A stretch of 64,000 nucleotides of DNA. Origin: Psychrobacter glacincola (GTDB lineage: Bacteria > Pseudomonadota > Gammaproteobacteria > Pseudomonadales > Moraxellaceae). The notes below the pieces were generated by a model. It saw only the letters and a list, made by a program, of their open reading frames with translations, did not search any database and was not told where the DNA came from. Position numbers and translations under genes: made by a program. The stretch lies in the NCBI GenBank assembly GCA_001411745.2, contig LIQB01000001.1, positions 248,001 through 312,000 on the forward strand, given 5' to 3'. Position 1 is the first letter of the stretch; every line of letters begins with the position of its first letter. This document shows positions 44,133 to 53,704 of this stretch, piece after piece.

Positions 44133-44993
44133 ATGACCCAGCATTTTATCGTTATCGGCAATCCCATTGCCCACAGCAAATCCCCTGAAATTCATACGTT
44201 ATTTGCAGCGCAGACGGGTATTGAGATTAGCTATCAACGCCAATATTGCCCCGATGATGCAGCCAGTTTTACCGCGGTGCTTGAGGCGTTTTTTCAGGGC
44301 GGCGGCGTTGGAGCCAACGTGACTGTACCTTTTAAACAAATCGCTTATGACTGCTGCGCGGCGCGCGGTGGTTTATCGGAACATGCCAAAGTTGCAGGCG
44401 CAGTCAATACAATACTACTAAATAAAGCGCTGGTAAAAAGTGGCGTGCCGATCACCGAGGCATTGTATGGCGATAATACCGATGGACAAGGACTGGTCAA
44501 TCACATCGTAAGTTTGGGTTGGCCACTAAAAGAGGCTCGCGTGGCACTCATTGGTGCAGGCGGCGCAGCACGTGGGGTGATATTACCATTGATTGAAGCT
44601 GGTATCGCACATCTTACGATTGCCAATCGTACGCTGAGCAAGGCAACAGCGTTAGTCACTGAGCTTAGCGCGGCAAGCACGGCTATTCATGAGCAGCAGA
44701 TTGAAACTTGTCGCACGGCGGATTTAAATGGACAGTTTGATATTATCATCAATGCGACTTCTATTGGTTTATCAGCAGATACGCTACCACTAAGCGACAC
44801 GCTAAACGGTGACTATGCTTATGACATGATGTACGGACGCACGCTGCCGTTTTTGCAGCATTTTTCTGCGCGTGGCGCACAGATTTCTGATGGTTATGGC
44901 ATGCTCATCGGACAAGCAGCGCTAAGCTTTGAGCGTTGGACAGGTCATACGATCGATGTTGCGCAAGCGACCGAAACGCTACACAGTCGTTAA
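44133..44993 (+). CDS. aroE: Shikimate dehydrogenase (NADP+)
   Basis: AroE reduces 3-dehydroshikimate to shikimate in aromatic amino acid synthesis. The 286-residue protein begins FIVIGNPIAHSKSPEIHTLF, with the substrate-binding SKS. It has Lys68 in ANVTVPFKQIAYD, YGDNTDGQGLVNH with the catalytic Asp, the NADP loop ALIGAGGAARGVILPL and NRTLSKA. C-terminal DGYGMLIGQAALSFERWTG is typical. I start at 44133 (ATG); a TTG nine codons earlier would only add a non-conserved leader. A strong terminator follows. Confidence 0.96.
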   Translation: MTQHFIVIGNPIAHSKSPEIHTLFAAQTGIEISYQRQYCPDDAASFTAVLEAFFQGGGVGANVTVPFKQIAYDCCAARGGLSEHAKVAGAVNTILLNKALVKSGVPITEALYGDNTDGQGLVNHIVSLGWPLKEARVALIGAGGAARGVILPLIEAGIAHLTIANRTLSKATALVTELSAASTAIHEQQIETCRTADLNGQFDIIINATSIGLSADTLPLSDTLNGDYAYDMMYGRTLPFLQHFSARGAQISDGYGMLIGQAALSFERWTGHTIDVAQATETLHSR

Positions 44994-45008
44994 TCGAAAA
45001 TTGACATA

Positions 45009-45046
45009 AAAAAAGTCGCATGAACTCAGCTCATGCGACTTTTTTA
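45009..45046. terminator. Bidirectional terminator between aroE and the FUSC gene
   Basis: AAGTCGCATGA and TCATGCGACTT pair around a 7-base loop, with A and T runs on the two sides. Confidence 0.9.
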
Positions 45047-45087
45047 ATACTTTATTTCAAACGTACTGGTGGTTTGACACTCATCAA

Positions 45088-46215
45088 TTAGCCAAAGCGC
45101 GCCAGTAGCCAGTTTTCGATACGCCGTAGCGGTATGCGTAAGTTGGTCGAATGCATTACTACTCCGCCGCTCAGACCCACCAAGCAGCCAATCACAGTAT
45201 CAAAAAGGCGCGTGCGAATCACTTCTTGATAGGCGGACTCAGAAAGCGGTAGACCACTGCCGTATTCTGCAATAAATATCGTCAGCGGCGTGATAAATAT
45301 GACTGCCAAGCCATAATGTCGATCCACTAACGTCTCGATACAAAGCATCATCGTCAGTATCGCCAGTGCGACACCCCATATTGATAATCCCCAAGACAAC
45401 ATCCAACTCGCCAAAACCACACCCAATACTGTACCGAGTAAACGATGTATTTGCTTAATCCACATGGTACGCAAATGAATACCTTGGATAATTAAAAAGC
45501 AGCTAACTGCTGCCCAATAGGGATTAGACAGCTGTAAAGTGACGGCGATGAGCAAGGCTAAACTGACAAAACTGGCGACAATCACACTTTCAGTAATGGT
45601 ATCTGGCTCGTAGCTATAAATAGGCGTCGGCGTCGCTGGGCGCGTCGCCAGTAAAAATAACGAATACAGCAATGCCATCACTAAAGCAAAGCTACTGCCA
45701 AGCATCACCAGTCCAGTTGCACGTAAGATGTCTTCCAAAGGCAGCGGTATAAATAGCGCAATAGCGCCTGCCATCATCACAAACAGTCCCGCTGGCGGTG
45801 GCTGACGATAATAACGTCCAAAAATCACAATACCAAACGCCATGAGCGTAAATATCGGCAGTTTTAATAGCGGGATTTGCTGAGCAATTAGACCGAGCGC
45901 AAAGCACAGCGACATGGCAAAACCCCAAGCCATCACCGTCACCAATCGATACGGCAGCTTGCCCACTAACGGTATATTCAAAATAACCATCGCCCCCAAA
46001 GACGCTTTGATACCTGACGATAAAGCATCAAAATAAGCGCCCACAAACACAGGGAAACTGATGGCAATCGCCGCGATAATCGGCATATGCCACGGTCTCT
46101 TACTACGGTTCAGTGTCAGCAGATGACTCAACTCGCCATCAATTAAAGCCTTTATGCGAGCAAATAACGCTGTCAGCCAAGATGCTCGCTTTGCCTCGCG
46201 CTTGGATGCGCTCAT
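45088..46215 (-). CDS. FUSC family inner-membrane protein
   Basis: This 375-residue protein carries about nine hydrophobic segments arranged as the FUSC module: AIAISFPVFVGAYFDALSSGI early, and the later SNPYWAAVSCFLIIQGIHLRTM with the conserved RTLGT-like motif HRLLGTVLGVVLA. FUSC proteins are thought to export aromatic acids and similar compounds (AaeB, YccS), but substrate cannot be read here. It lacks the long soluble C-terminal domain of AaeB. It stands alone, convergent with aroE. Confidence 0.82.
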   Translation of the reverse strand: MSASKREAKRASWLTALFARIKALIDGELSHLLTLNRSKRPWHMPIIAAIAISFPVFVGAYFDALSSGIKASLGAMVILNIPLVGKLPYRLVTVMAWGFAMSLCFALGLIAQQIPLLKLPIFTLMAFGIVIFGRYYRQPPPAGLFVMMAGAIALFIPLPLEDILRATGLVMLGSSFALVMALLYSLFLLATRPATPTPIYSYEPDTITESVIVASFVSLALLIAVTLQLSNPYWAAVSCFLIIQGIHLRTMWIKQIHRLLGTVLGVVLASWMLSWGLSIWGVALAILTMMLCIETLVDRHYGLAVIFITPLTIFIAEYGSGLPLSESAYQEVIRTRLFDTVIGCLVGLSGGVVMHSTNLRIPLRRIENWLLARFG

Positions 46216-46613
46216 AATTGGCTTTCCTTATATCGTAAATGCAGTTAAAAAATGTTTTTTTGATACGGTTACATCTATCATAAATAGGTACTTAACCACA
46301 GACAGTAATAAAAACTGAATCCATCAACCCATAAATTAATGTTTTGATTTAAAATATTAATTATGAATATTAGTTATTAGTTATATATTTGTCGCTATAG
46401 AAGATTTATACTGACAGTAACGCCGCGACAGCTGTTTTTTATCAAGGATGCCTTAACGGCAATCAAAATGGATGAGCTGTTTTTGATAAATCTGAATGAC
46501 GAGCCGTGATATCGTCTATTCTTACCCCAAATAATTAAACACCCTTTTACATGAAACGTGGCTCAAATACCGAGCTAGCCATTTATGATAGCGAATAACT
46601 AAAGAGAGCGACT
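46216..46613. other. Intergenic stretch upstream of the acyl-CoA dehydrogenase
   Basis: About 400 AT-rich bases between divergent genes. The piece GCTGTTTTTTATCAAGGATG (46429-46451 region) recurs imperfectly as GAGCTGTTTTTGATAAATCTG some 45 bases later; otherwise nothing stands out. Confidence 0.4.
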
Positions 46614-48434
46614 ATGTTAACTTACAAAGCACCTTTACGTGATATCAAGTTTTTAATAAATGATGTTTTCGACTTTCAAACTCATTATAAAGATTTGGAT
46701 AATGGCGAAAATGCCGATCCTGAAACCGTTGATATGATTCTTCAAGGGATGGCAGATTTTGCTGAAAATGTCTTAGCGCCTTTATATCAACCAGCAGATG
46801 CTGAAGGTTGTCATTTTGAAAATGGTGTGGTCACAACCCCTAAAGGCTTTAAAGAAGCTTATGATCAATTTGTAGAAGGCGGCTGGCAAGGTATTTCTTA
46901 CCCTGAAGAGTACGGCGGTATGAACTTACCGACCTCATTGAACTTAATTAAAGCTGAAATGATCGGTACGGCGAACTGGCCATGGGCAATGTATCCTGGT
47001 CTATCAACTGGCTGTATCAATACCATTATGCAATATGGTACCGATGAGCAAAAAGAAACCTACTTGCATAAATTGGTCGAAGGCTCTTGGGCTGGTACCA
47101 TGTGCTTGACTGAACCACAATGTGGTACGGATTTGGGTCAAGTTAAGTCTAAAGCCATTCCACAAGATGACGGCTCTTATAAGCTTAGCGGTACTAAGAT
47201 TTTCATCTCAAGTGGTGAGCATGATTTGACGGAAAACATCGTTCATATTGTTTTAGCACGTTTGCCAAATGCACCAGAAGGCACACGCGGTATCTCATTA
47301 TTTATCGTACCAAAATTCTTACCAACTACTGAAGGTGAAATTGGCGAGCGTAATGGCGTGACTTGTGGATCGATCGAACACAAAATGGGCATTAGCTCAT
47401 CGGCTACTTGTGTCCTAAACTTTGATGATGCCGTTGGTTACTTAATTGGTGAGCCGAACAAAGGTCTAAAAGCTATGTTCACCTTTATGAACACAGCCCG
47501 TATTGGCACTGGTATCCAAGGTTTGGCGCATACTGAATTGTCATTCCAAAACGCGCTGCCGTATGCAAAAGATCGCCGTTCTATGCGCACCTTATCAGGC
47601 ACAAAAGAGCCTGAAAAAGTTGCTGATGCCATCATCAACCATGCTGACGTACGTCGTATGCTATTGACCCAAAAAGCCTTTGCCGAAGGCGGTCGTTCGA
47701 TGATTTATCATTCTGCGCGCTATGCCGATAAAATGGCACAGGGTATCATCAATGGCGATGATGAAGAGTTTGAAAAATGGGATGATAAATTGGGTTTCTA
47801 CACACCAATCCTAAAAGGCTTCCTAACTGAGCTAGGTATCGAAGCGGCCAAACACGGTCAGCAAGTCTATGGCGGTCATGGTTATATCAAAGAATGGGGC
47901 ATGGAGCTAATCGCTCGTGATGCTCGTATCGCCACCATGTACGAAGGTACAACTGGTATTCAAGCATTGGATTTACTCGGTCGTAAAGTGATCTTGCAGT
48001 CTAAAGGCAAAATCATCCGTGATTACACTTCAAGCATCATGAAATGGTGTGGCGAGTATGCACTTGACAAAGACATGCGTAAATTCGTTTGGGCGCTCAC
48101 CAAACTATGTGCTGAGTGGAACACACTAACTGTCCGCTTAATGCTAATGGCACGTAAAGATCGTGAAATCATCTCTGCTGCATCAGACGATTTCTTGATG
48201 TACTCAGGCTATGTCATGATGGGTTATCATTGGGCGCGTATGGCAGCGGTCGCTTATGACAAGCTAGAAGCTGGTGGTACTGAATCACCAGAATTCTACA
48301 AAGCTAAGATCCAAACGGCTGAATTCTACTTTGATAAGTTGTTACCACGTACCTCGGGGCATGCCGAAGCCATGGTTGCACCAAGTGACAGCATGACAGC
48401 AATGAAGATTGAGAACTTTGCTTTTCTAGACTAA
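46614..48434 (+). CDS. Acyl-CoA dehydrogenase, large (about 600-residue) type
   Basis: This FAD enzyme introduces the double bond in fatty acyl-CoA during beta-oxidation. The 606-residue protein has the small N-terminal domain (about 1-40), GGWQGISYPEEYGGMNLP, the FAD/substrate motif MCLTEPQCGTDLGQVKSKA, KIFISSGEHDLTEN and the C-terminal YGGHGYIKEWGMELIARDARI with TMYEGTTGIQALDLLGRK. A C-terminal extra helical domain is present, as in the DmdC/FadE-like group. Chain length is not decidable. A good ribosome site (AAGAGAG) precedes the ATG. Confidence 0.93.
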   Translation: MLTYKAPLRDIKFLINDVFDFQTHYKDLDNGENADPETVDMILQGMADFAENVLAPLYQPADAEGCHFENGVVTTPKGFKEAYDQFVEGGWQGISYPEEYGGMNLPTSLNLIKAEMIGTANWPWAMYPGLSTGCINTIMQYGTDEQKETYLHKLVEGSWAGTMCLTEPQCGTDLGQVKSKAIPQDDGSYKLSGTKIFISSGEHDLTENIVHIVLARLPNAPEGTRGISLFIVPKFLPTTEGEIGERNGVTCGSIEHKMGISSSATCVLNFDDAVGYLIGEPNKGLKAMFTFMNTARIGTGIQGLAHTELSFQNALPYAKDRRSMRTLSGTKEPEKVADAIINHADVRRMLLTQKAFAEGGRSMIYHSARYADKMAQGIINGDDEEFEKWDDKLGFYTPILKGFLTELGIEAAKHGQQVYGGHGYIKEWGMELIARDARIATMYEGTTGIQALDLLGRKVILQSKGKIIRDYTSSIMKWCGEYALDKDMRKFVWALTKLCAEWNTLTVRLMLMARKDREIISAASDDFLMYSGYVMMGYHWARMAAVAYDKLEAGGTESPEFYKAKIQTAEFYFDKLLPRTSGHAEAMVAPSDSMTAMKIENFAFLD

Positions 48435-48479
48435 GTTTTTTAGACTAAGATAGCATCACAATTAAGCAATAACTAATAA

Positions 48480-48509
48480 AAAAAGCGCCTAGCATGTAGG
48501 CGCTTTTTT
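48480..48509 (+). terminator. Terminator after the acyl-CoA dehydrogenase gene
   Basis: AAGCGCCTA, a 5-base loop and TAGGCGCTT are followed by a run of T. Confidence 0.88.
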
Positions 48510-48625
48510 ATGCTTAACTAAAAGTACAGACGTTCTCATTAAAGCCTATCGAGAATAAATATACATCATAGATGAGAGATAACGAGTAACTCATTATAGA
48601 TAAACGGCCATTTTAGGAGCCAATC

Positions 48626-49108
48626 ATGTTACCCACTTATTATCAAAAAACTTCTTTAGCCTCATCAGTTATACGAGTGCTACTGCTCAGTACGGCACTG
48701 ATCAGTGTTAGCGCAACTAGTGCTACGGAGCTGGCTAAAAACCCTGACATTCCTATTAAATTTGCCCAAGGCGCGATCAGTAGTACGGTCACTGGCAAAT
48801 TAAGCCCCAATGAAGATGAGCGCTGGTATCGCTTTGATGCCACCAGCTGGCAATATGCCATTATTAATATTTCGCCACTTACTGGTACGCCTGAGACAGC
48901 CAATGTCGGCGTATTACATATGCCAAACGGTACGCAAGATGGCAGCAAAGGCGGTATCGTGTATCAAGGCTGCCTACCCACAACCGGAGAATATCGCTTA
49001 CGTATTGCCCGCAATTTGATGGCGACTGAAGGCAAAACGGCTGGTTATAAGGTTGAGATAATGATATTACCCACGTATGCCAGTAAATCGCTATGTGAGT
49101 ACTTATAA
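48626..49108 (+). CDS. Secreted beta-rich protein of unknown function
   Basis: This 160-residue protein has an N-terminal signal peptide (cleavage near SATSATE). The mature part looks like the beta-sandwich of pre-peptidase-like domains: ISSTVTGKLSPNEDERWYRF, then GCLPTTGEYRLRIARNL and AGYKVEIMILPTY. Similar small periplasmic proteins in proteobacteria are annotated as inhibitors of g-type lysozyme, but I cannot confirm that here. AGGAG precedes the ATG. It is followed by a convergent gene 37 bases away. Confidence 0.6.
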   Translation: MLPTYYQKTSLASSVIRVLLLSTALISVSATSATELAKNPDIPIKFAQGAISSTVTGKLSPNEDERWYRFDATSWQYAIINISPLTGTPETANVGVLHMPNGTQDGSKGGIVYQGCLPTTGEYRLRIARNLMATEGKTAGYKVEIMILPTYASKSLCEYL

Positions 49109-49145
49109 CAATTGATGAATCGTTGTTTCGGACGATATCAGCATT

Positions 49146-49520
49146 TTAGCTACCCAGCATTTTTTTATGATACACCGCGCTAATTTCTTCAACTTCCACA
49201 CATATCTGTAAGGCTGCTCGCCCTGATTGCTCTGCGCCTATCTCCTGCTCTATCGCTGTCACCAGCACCCCTGCTAGCTGATTACGAATAACCATGTCAC
49301 GACCAGTCATTAGTTTTAGATGCGCATAAATAAAGCCATACGCCTGCTCATCATCTTCAACGCCTACCAAAAATGTCTCAATGGGTACGATCCGTGCTTT
49401 AATATCAGTCGGCGTGCCAAAGTGCCCACTGTCCCATAGTGCTTTATTTAACGCTTTAAGCAATGATTCTTCATGAGCAATACTGACATTGGGCGTCATT
49501 TGAATGGTTAGATGTGGCAT
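49146..49520 (-). CDS. 5-carboxymethyl-2-hydroxymuconate isomerase (CHMI) family protein
   Basis: This 124-residue protein begins MPHLTIQMTPNV, so that after removal of Met the catalytic-type Pro1 is exposed, as in tautomerases and CHMI. ALWDSGHFGTPTDIKARIVP, YGFIYAHLKLMTGRD and ALQICVEVEEISAVYHKK match CHMI (HpaF), which isomerises CHM in homoprotocatechuate degradation. No other hpa gene is nearby, so its real substrate may be different. AAGGA precedes the ATG. Confidence 0.85.
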   Translation of the reverse strand: MPHLTIQMTPNVSIAHEESLLKALNKALWDSGHFGTPTDIKARIVPIETFLVGVEDDEQAYGFIYAHLKLMTGRDMVIRNQLAGVLVTAIEQEIGAEQSGRAALQICVEVEEISAVYHKKMLGS

Positions 49521-49609
49521 GAATATGTCCTTATAAAATATGAGTGAGGGAGTAAAATATTAGCCATCGTTTCAGGATTGATTGAACAGCCCGTTAGCGG
49601 CAACGATTT

Positions 49610-50098
49610 TTAGTCATCAATAATAGTACTAAAGCAAGCAGCAAGGGTCTCAGCTAATTGTGCTGGTGGCAGCTCAATTTCTAAACCACGGCGACCACCG
49701 CTGACATAAATCGTTGTCTGCTCTGCAGCCGAGCTGTCTATGATAGTCGGCAAGCGCTTTTTTTGTCCCAATGGGCTGACGCCGCCTAGCACATAGCCCG
49801 TACTACGCTCTACCTGCTTAGGATCCGCCATTTGCACTTTTTTGCAGGTCAGCAATTTATTTGAAGATAGCGCCTTAGCCATTTTTTTAAAGTTTAACGT
49901 TTTATCCACGGGTAAGATAGCAACAGCAAGCGCACCAGTCTCTGTCGACACCACCAAGGTTTTGAACACTTGTGACACATCCACGCCTAGCTTTTCTGCC
50001 GCCTCTAAGCCAAAAGAGGCGGCATTACTGTCATGGACATAGTCGTGTAATTGATAGTTCAGAGCGCGTTGTTTGGCAAGATTAATCGCTGGTGTCAT
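49610..50098 (-). CDS. ybaK: Cys-tRNA(Pro)/Cys-tRNA(Cys) deacylase YbaK
   Basis: This trans-editing enzyme hydrolyses Cys-tRNA(Pro) and so prevents Cys misincorporation at Pro codons. The 162-residue protein matches YbaK/EbsC: AAEKLGVDVSQVFKTLVV, AVAILPVDKTLNFKKMAKAL with the key Lys, KKVQMADPKQVERSTGYVLGGVSPLGQKKRLPT and IYVSGGRRGLEIELPPAQL. It forms a minus-strand pair with the CHMI-like gene. Confidence 0.93.
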   Translation of the reverse strand: MTPAINLAKQRALNYQLHDYVHDSNAASFGLEAAEKLGVDVSQVFKTLVVSTETGALAVAILPVDKTLNFKKMAKALSSNKLLTCKKVQMADPKQVERSTGYVLGGVSPLGQKKRLPTIIDSSAAEQTTIYVSGGRRGLEIELPPAQLAETLAACFSTIIDD

Positions 50099-50356
50099 AA
50101 TATTTCAGCTTATATCAATGATATTAATGGGTAGATTTAAACATAATTACTCTATAGTGACTCTTGGTTGTCGCCGAACTATTATTGCGCTAAATACATT
50201 AACTTTCAATTATTTGAGCTTATTAAGAGCGGCTTAACTCACTATATAGTAACCAGACCGTATTAATATTAGCAGTATATACAGACACTATATATCGCTT
50301 TGATGGCTTTTATGGCATCATAAGCGCAACATATTTGACTATTTTTGATACTGATT

Positions 50357-53170
50357 ATGATACCGAAGTTCTTAAAAAAACGGATTTTTAAAGCGCCAGT
50401 CACAACCGACAGCGCTTCTAATACTGACGTCAATCCAATCGCCCCCAAGCCTTATTCCAATGCGCCGATTAATCAAATTTATCGCAAGCTATCGGGGCAG
50501 CTACTCGATGTCGCTGTTAAACCTAAGTTATTGGGTGAATTACCTGAGTTCGATACAGACGATCAAACGCTAAGATTTTATGTGTTGCAAGATTATTCGC
50601 GCTCCAACAGTATTTTGATTGACCTGCAGACGCAAGAGCACAACCTACCACCAGCATTGGTTGGGGTACATGATGCCGCCCATAATATCAAAGAAAACGC
50701 AGCCATCATATTTTTGAACCATCCAAGCGCCAAAGACAGTCAGCTATCGCCGCGCCTGTCACGTTTGGTGTCTGCTGTTTTGCAACATCCAGAGCTAAAA
50801 GTACGTTTGGTGCCCGTCTCTATTTTATGGGGACGTGCCCCAGAAAAAGAGGATTCACTGTTTAAACTGCTGACCGCTGACAACTGGCAAGACCCTAGCA
50901 TCACCAAGCAGCTCTTTAATATCGGAGTAATGGGGCGTGACACCTTTGTACAGTTCCATCCACCTCAAGATCTACGTACCCTTATCAATGATAGCCTTAA
51001 AGGTGATGAAGAAGGGTTTTCTATTTTTGATTCACTAGCCGTTGATTCAAAAGAGAACTCTATAAAAGAAGATGATGTAAAAGAAGGCAATGTAAAAGAA
51101 AGCTCTGCAAAAGACAGCAATTTAGACATCACCAGTAGCGTGGGCGATACTGACGAAGCACCAAACTATGCTTTGGTAGCGACCGCTGATAGCAATCGTG
51201 AGCTGGTACGTATGCTACAGCAGCGGCTTACGGTTTATTTAGACAAGCAGCGTGCCAGTATGCTCGGTCCTGATTTATCAGACAGACGCAACTTAGTAGA
51301 CAAGTTAGTGTATTCACCAGCTATAAAACATGCGATAGAGGCAGAAGCCGTAGAATCCGGTATCAGTGTACGTGAAGCCCGTGTCTTGGCTAAAGGTTAT
51401 GCCAATGAGATGGTCAATGACTATTCACATTCCATCGTGCGCGGTTTTTATAAGTTTTTAACGTGGCTATGGACGCAACTCTATGATGGCGTAGAAGTCC
51501 ATCATTTTGAGCGCGTACGCGAGCTTGCGACTGATTATGAGCTAGTTTATGTGCCTTGTCATCGTAGCCATGTCGATTATCTATTGCTATCTTACGTCAT
51601 CTACAAGCGTGGTCTGAGCATTCCTTATGTTGCTGCTGGTGACAACCTAGATGTACCCGTATTAGGGCCATTATTACGCGGCGCGGTTGCCTTTTATATA
51701 CGTCGTAGCTTTCGTGGCAATGCACTTTATACTGCCGTCCTCCGCGAATATATGCACACCCTTATTACGCGTAACACACCGATTGAATACTTTATCGAGG
51801 GTGGTCGCTCGCGTTCAGGACGTTTATTACCACCGAAAATGGGCATGCTAGCAATGACAGTGCACAGTCAATTACGTCATTCTGAGAAGCCAGTGGTTTT
51901 CATTCCGACTTATATCGGTTATGAGCGTATTATGGAAGGTGGCACCTATGTTGGTGAGCTAAAAGGCAAGCCAAAAGAATCTGAATCTTTACTAGGCTTA
52001 CTCAAGGTTGGTCGTAAAATTGAGCGTATCTTTGGTAATGTACATCTAAGCTTTGGCACACCGCTGCATCTTAGCGACTTTATGACAAAATTCGATGTGC
52101 CCGCCAATAGCTTGCCGACGGATCGCACCGATACCCCGCTCGATGATAAAGCCAGCGCGATGGTCGATAACATCGGCGTCAAAATCATGCAGCACATCAA
52201 TAAGGCGGCGGTTGTGACGCCTGTTTCGTTATTATCATTGGTATTATTATCAGCGCCTAAAGCGGCTTTAGATGAAGAAATCTGCCGTGAGCAAATTGCC
52301 CTCTATCAAGGTCTTGCTCAGCAGTTGTCCTACTCAGATGATACCGTCATTACAGATATGAGTCCGCAGCAAATCATTGATTATGGTATCAAACTAAAGC
52401 TCATTGAACGTACGCCGCATATCTTAGGCGACATCATTCAAATTGCCGGTAAACAAGCGGCATTGCTCAGCTATTTCCGTAATAACATCCTTCATGTCTT
52501 TATTCTACTGTCTTTTTTAGCCGCCTTAGTAGCGCGTAACGGCCGTATCGAACGCAGTCGTTTGGACAATATTGCTAAGCAACTCTATCCATTCTTACAA
52601 AGTGAGCTGTTCTTATATTACCCAGCACATGGCTTGGCTGATACCTTGAACAAAAAAGTCGACAGCCTACTCTCGCATGGTCTGATTGTCGAATTGAGCG
52701 ATGGCGTACTTAGCGTCCCTGAATCAAATAGCAAATGCTATCAGCAGCTGCAAGTGCTAGCGACGCCTGTCGGACAGAGCCTTGAGCGTTACTTTATGAC
52801 ACTTGCCCTACTCGCCCAGCAAGGCTCAGGCAATCTAACCGAAAGCGAAGTCGTTGATCTGTGTCATCTGCTGGGTCAGCGCTTATCTGTACTATATGCA
52901 GACGATATTCCTGATTTCTTTGACCGCGCCTTATTCACCAGCTTCATCAGCGCCTTGACTCGTCTTGATTACTTGCAAAAAGATGATGAAACTGGCGTAT
53001 TGACTTTTGATCATCGTATTAATGATATTGCTCGTCATGCTAAGTACGTGCTAACGCCTGACATGATGCAGATTTTGCAGCAAGTCGCCAGCTTAGATGA
53101 AGAAGAAATTACTCATGCGATTACTGAGATTAGTAATAAAAAGCAGCGTAAATTTGGCCGTAAGCGTTAA
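50357..53170 (+). CDS. plsB: Glycerol-3-phosphate 1-O-acyltransferase
   Basis: PlsB acylates glycerol-3-phosphate at sn-1 from acyl-ACP or acyl-CoA at the inner membrane, the first step of phospholipid synthesis. The protein of about 937 residues carries the acyltransferase motif I CHRSHVDYLLLSY (H-x4-D), then GDNLDVPVLGPLLRGAVAFYIRR, FIEGGRSRSGRLLPPKMGML and VFIPTYIGYERIMEG. It is longer than E. coli PlsB (807), partly from a hydrophilic insertion with KE[DGS]-type repeats around residues 230-275. I start at 50357 (ATG); a TTG four codons earlier is possible. Confidence 0.95.
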   Translation: MIPKFLKKRIFKAPVTTDSASNTDVNPIAPKPYSNAPINQIYRKLSGQLLDVAVKPKLLGELPEFDTDDQTLRFYVLQDYSRSNSILIDLQTQEHNLPPALVGVHDAAHNIKENAAIIFLNHPSAKDSQLSPRLSRLVSAVLQHPELKVRLVPVSILWGRAPEKEDSLFKLLTADNWQDPSITKQLFNIGVMGRDTFVQFHPPQDLRTLINDSLKGDEEGFSIFDSLAVDSKENSIKEDDVKEGNVKESSAKDSNLDITSSVGDTDEAPNYALVATADSNRELVRMLQQRLTVYLDKQRASMLGPDLSDRRNLVDKLVYSPAIKHAIEAEAVESGISVREARVLAKGYANEMVNDYSHSIVRGFYKFLTWLWTQLYDGVEVHHFERVRELATDYELVYVPCHRSHVDYLLLSYVIYKRGLSIPYVAAGDNLDVPVLGPLLRGAVAFYIRRSFRGNALYTAVLREYMHTLITRNTPIEYFIEGGRSRSGRLLPPKMGMLAMTVHSQLRHSEKPVVFIPTYIGYERIMEGGTYVGELKGKPKESESLLGLLKVGRKIERIFGNVHLSFGTPLHLSDFMTKFDVPANSLPTDRTDTPLDDKASAMVDNIGVKIMQHINKAAVVTPVSLLSLVLLSAPKAALDEEICREQIALYQGLAQQLSYSDDTVITDMSPQQIIDYGIKLKLIERTPHILGDIIQIAGKQAALLSYFRNNILHVFILLSFLAALVARNGRIERSRLDNIAKQLYPFLQSELFLYYPAHGLADTLNKKVDSLLSHGLIVELSDGVLSVPESNSKCYQQLQVLATPVGQSLERYFMTLALLAQQGSGNLTESEVVDLCHLLGQRLSVLYADDIPDFFDRALFTSFISALTRLDYLQKDDETGVLTFDHRINDIARHAKYVLTPDMMQILQQVASLDEEEITHAITEISNKKQRKFGRKR

Positions 53171-53191
53171 GCTTTGCGATTATCGTAAAAA

Positions 53192-53220
53192 AGAGTCAAG
53201 CTTCTGTGCTTGGCTCTTTC
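53192..53220 (+). terminator. Terminator after plsB, overlapping the convergent gene's end
   Basis: AGAGTCAAGC pairs fully with GCTTGGCTCT (one G-U pair) around a 6-base loop, then TTTC. It covers the stop codon of the minus-strand EF-hand gene (53196). Confidence 0.75.
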
Positions 53221-53609
53221 TTTATGAAAAAACCTATTAACTTAAAAAATAGAATAAGTATCGACATATAGCCAAAGGCAAATATGGCACCAGTAACAGG
53301 AGCAAATGACCTACCTGTGTCTGAAGTCACTTTCATCATAGCCTGTTGCTGAGCCTCGCTTCTTTCATCCGACGTAAAAAAGCCATTGCCATCTAGATCA
53401 AAAACATCAAGCTTAGCTTGTAGATAGGCATCGGTAAAGTAAACACCGATTTGAGCCAGCAACCACACCACAACGATACCAATAAAAAATATTTGCCAAG
53501 AAGCCAGATGAGATTTCTGTGCAAACTGATGCTTATAGACCATCACAATAGGTAATACTATCATTGCAAATATAGATAATAGTTGTGATATTTCGAGTGT
53601 TTTCCCCAT
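53196..53609 (-). CDS. Membrane protein with a single EF-hand-like motif
   Basis: This 137-residue protein has three hydrophobic segments (about residues 8-25, 40-60 and 105-125). Between the second and third lies LDVFDLDGNGFFTSDERSEA, an EF-hand loop with Asp/Asp/Asn and a closing acidic residue, so calcium binding is possible. Two segments and the loop are probably on one side of the membrane. I do not recognise the family. It lies 20 bases past the terminator that closes the upstream ettA transcript, leaving little room for its own promoter. Confidence 0.6.
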   Translation of the reverse strand: MGKTLEISQLLSIFAMIVLPIVMVYKHQFAQKSHLASWQIFFIGIVVVWLLAQIGVYFTDAYLQAKLDVFDLDGNGFFTSDERSEAQQQAMMKVTSDTGRSFAPVTGAIFAFGYMSILILFFKLIGFFIKKEPSTEA

Positions 53610-53626
53610 GATTTATCTCTTATACA

Positions 53627-53661
53627 ATAAAAAAGGCATAACCTAAGTTATGCCTTTTGTT
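53627..53661 (-). terminator. Terminator after ettA
   Basis: AAAAGGCATAAC and GTTATGCCTTTT form a 12-bp stem with a 4-base loop. Read from the minus strand a T run follows. Confidence 0.85.
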
Positions 53662-53704
53662 TGCAAAAATAATGGACTATCTATAGTTTTTTATTGGATT
53701 TACT

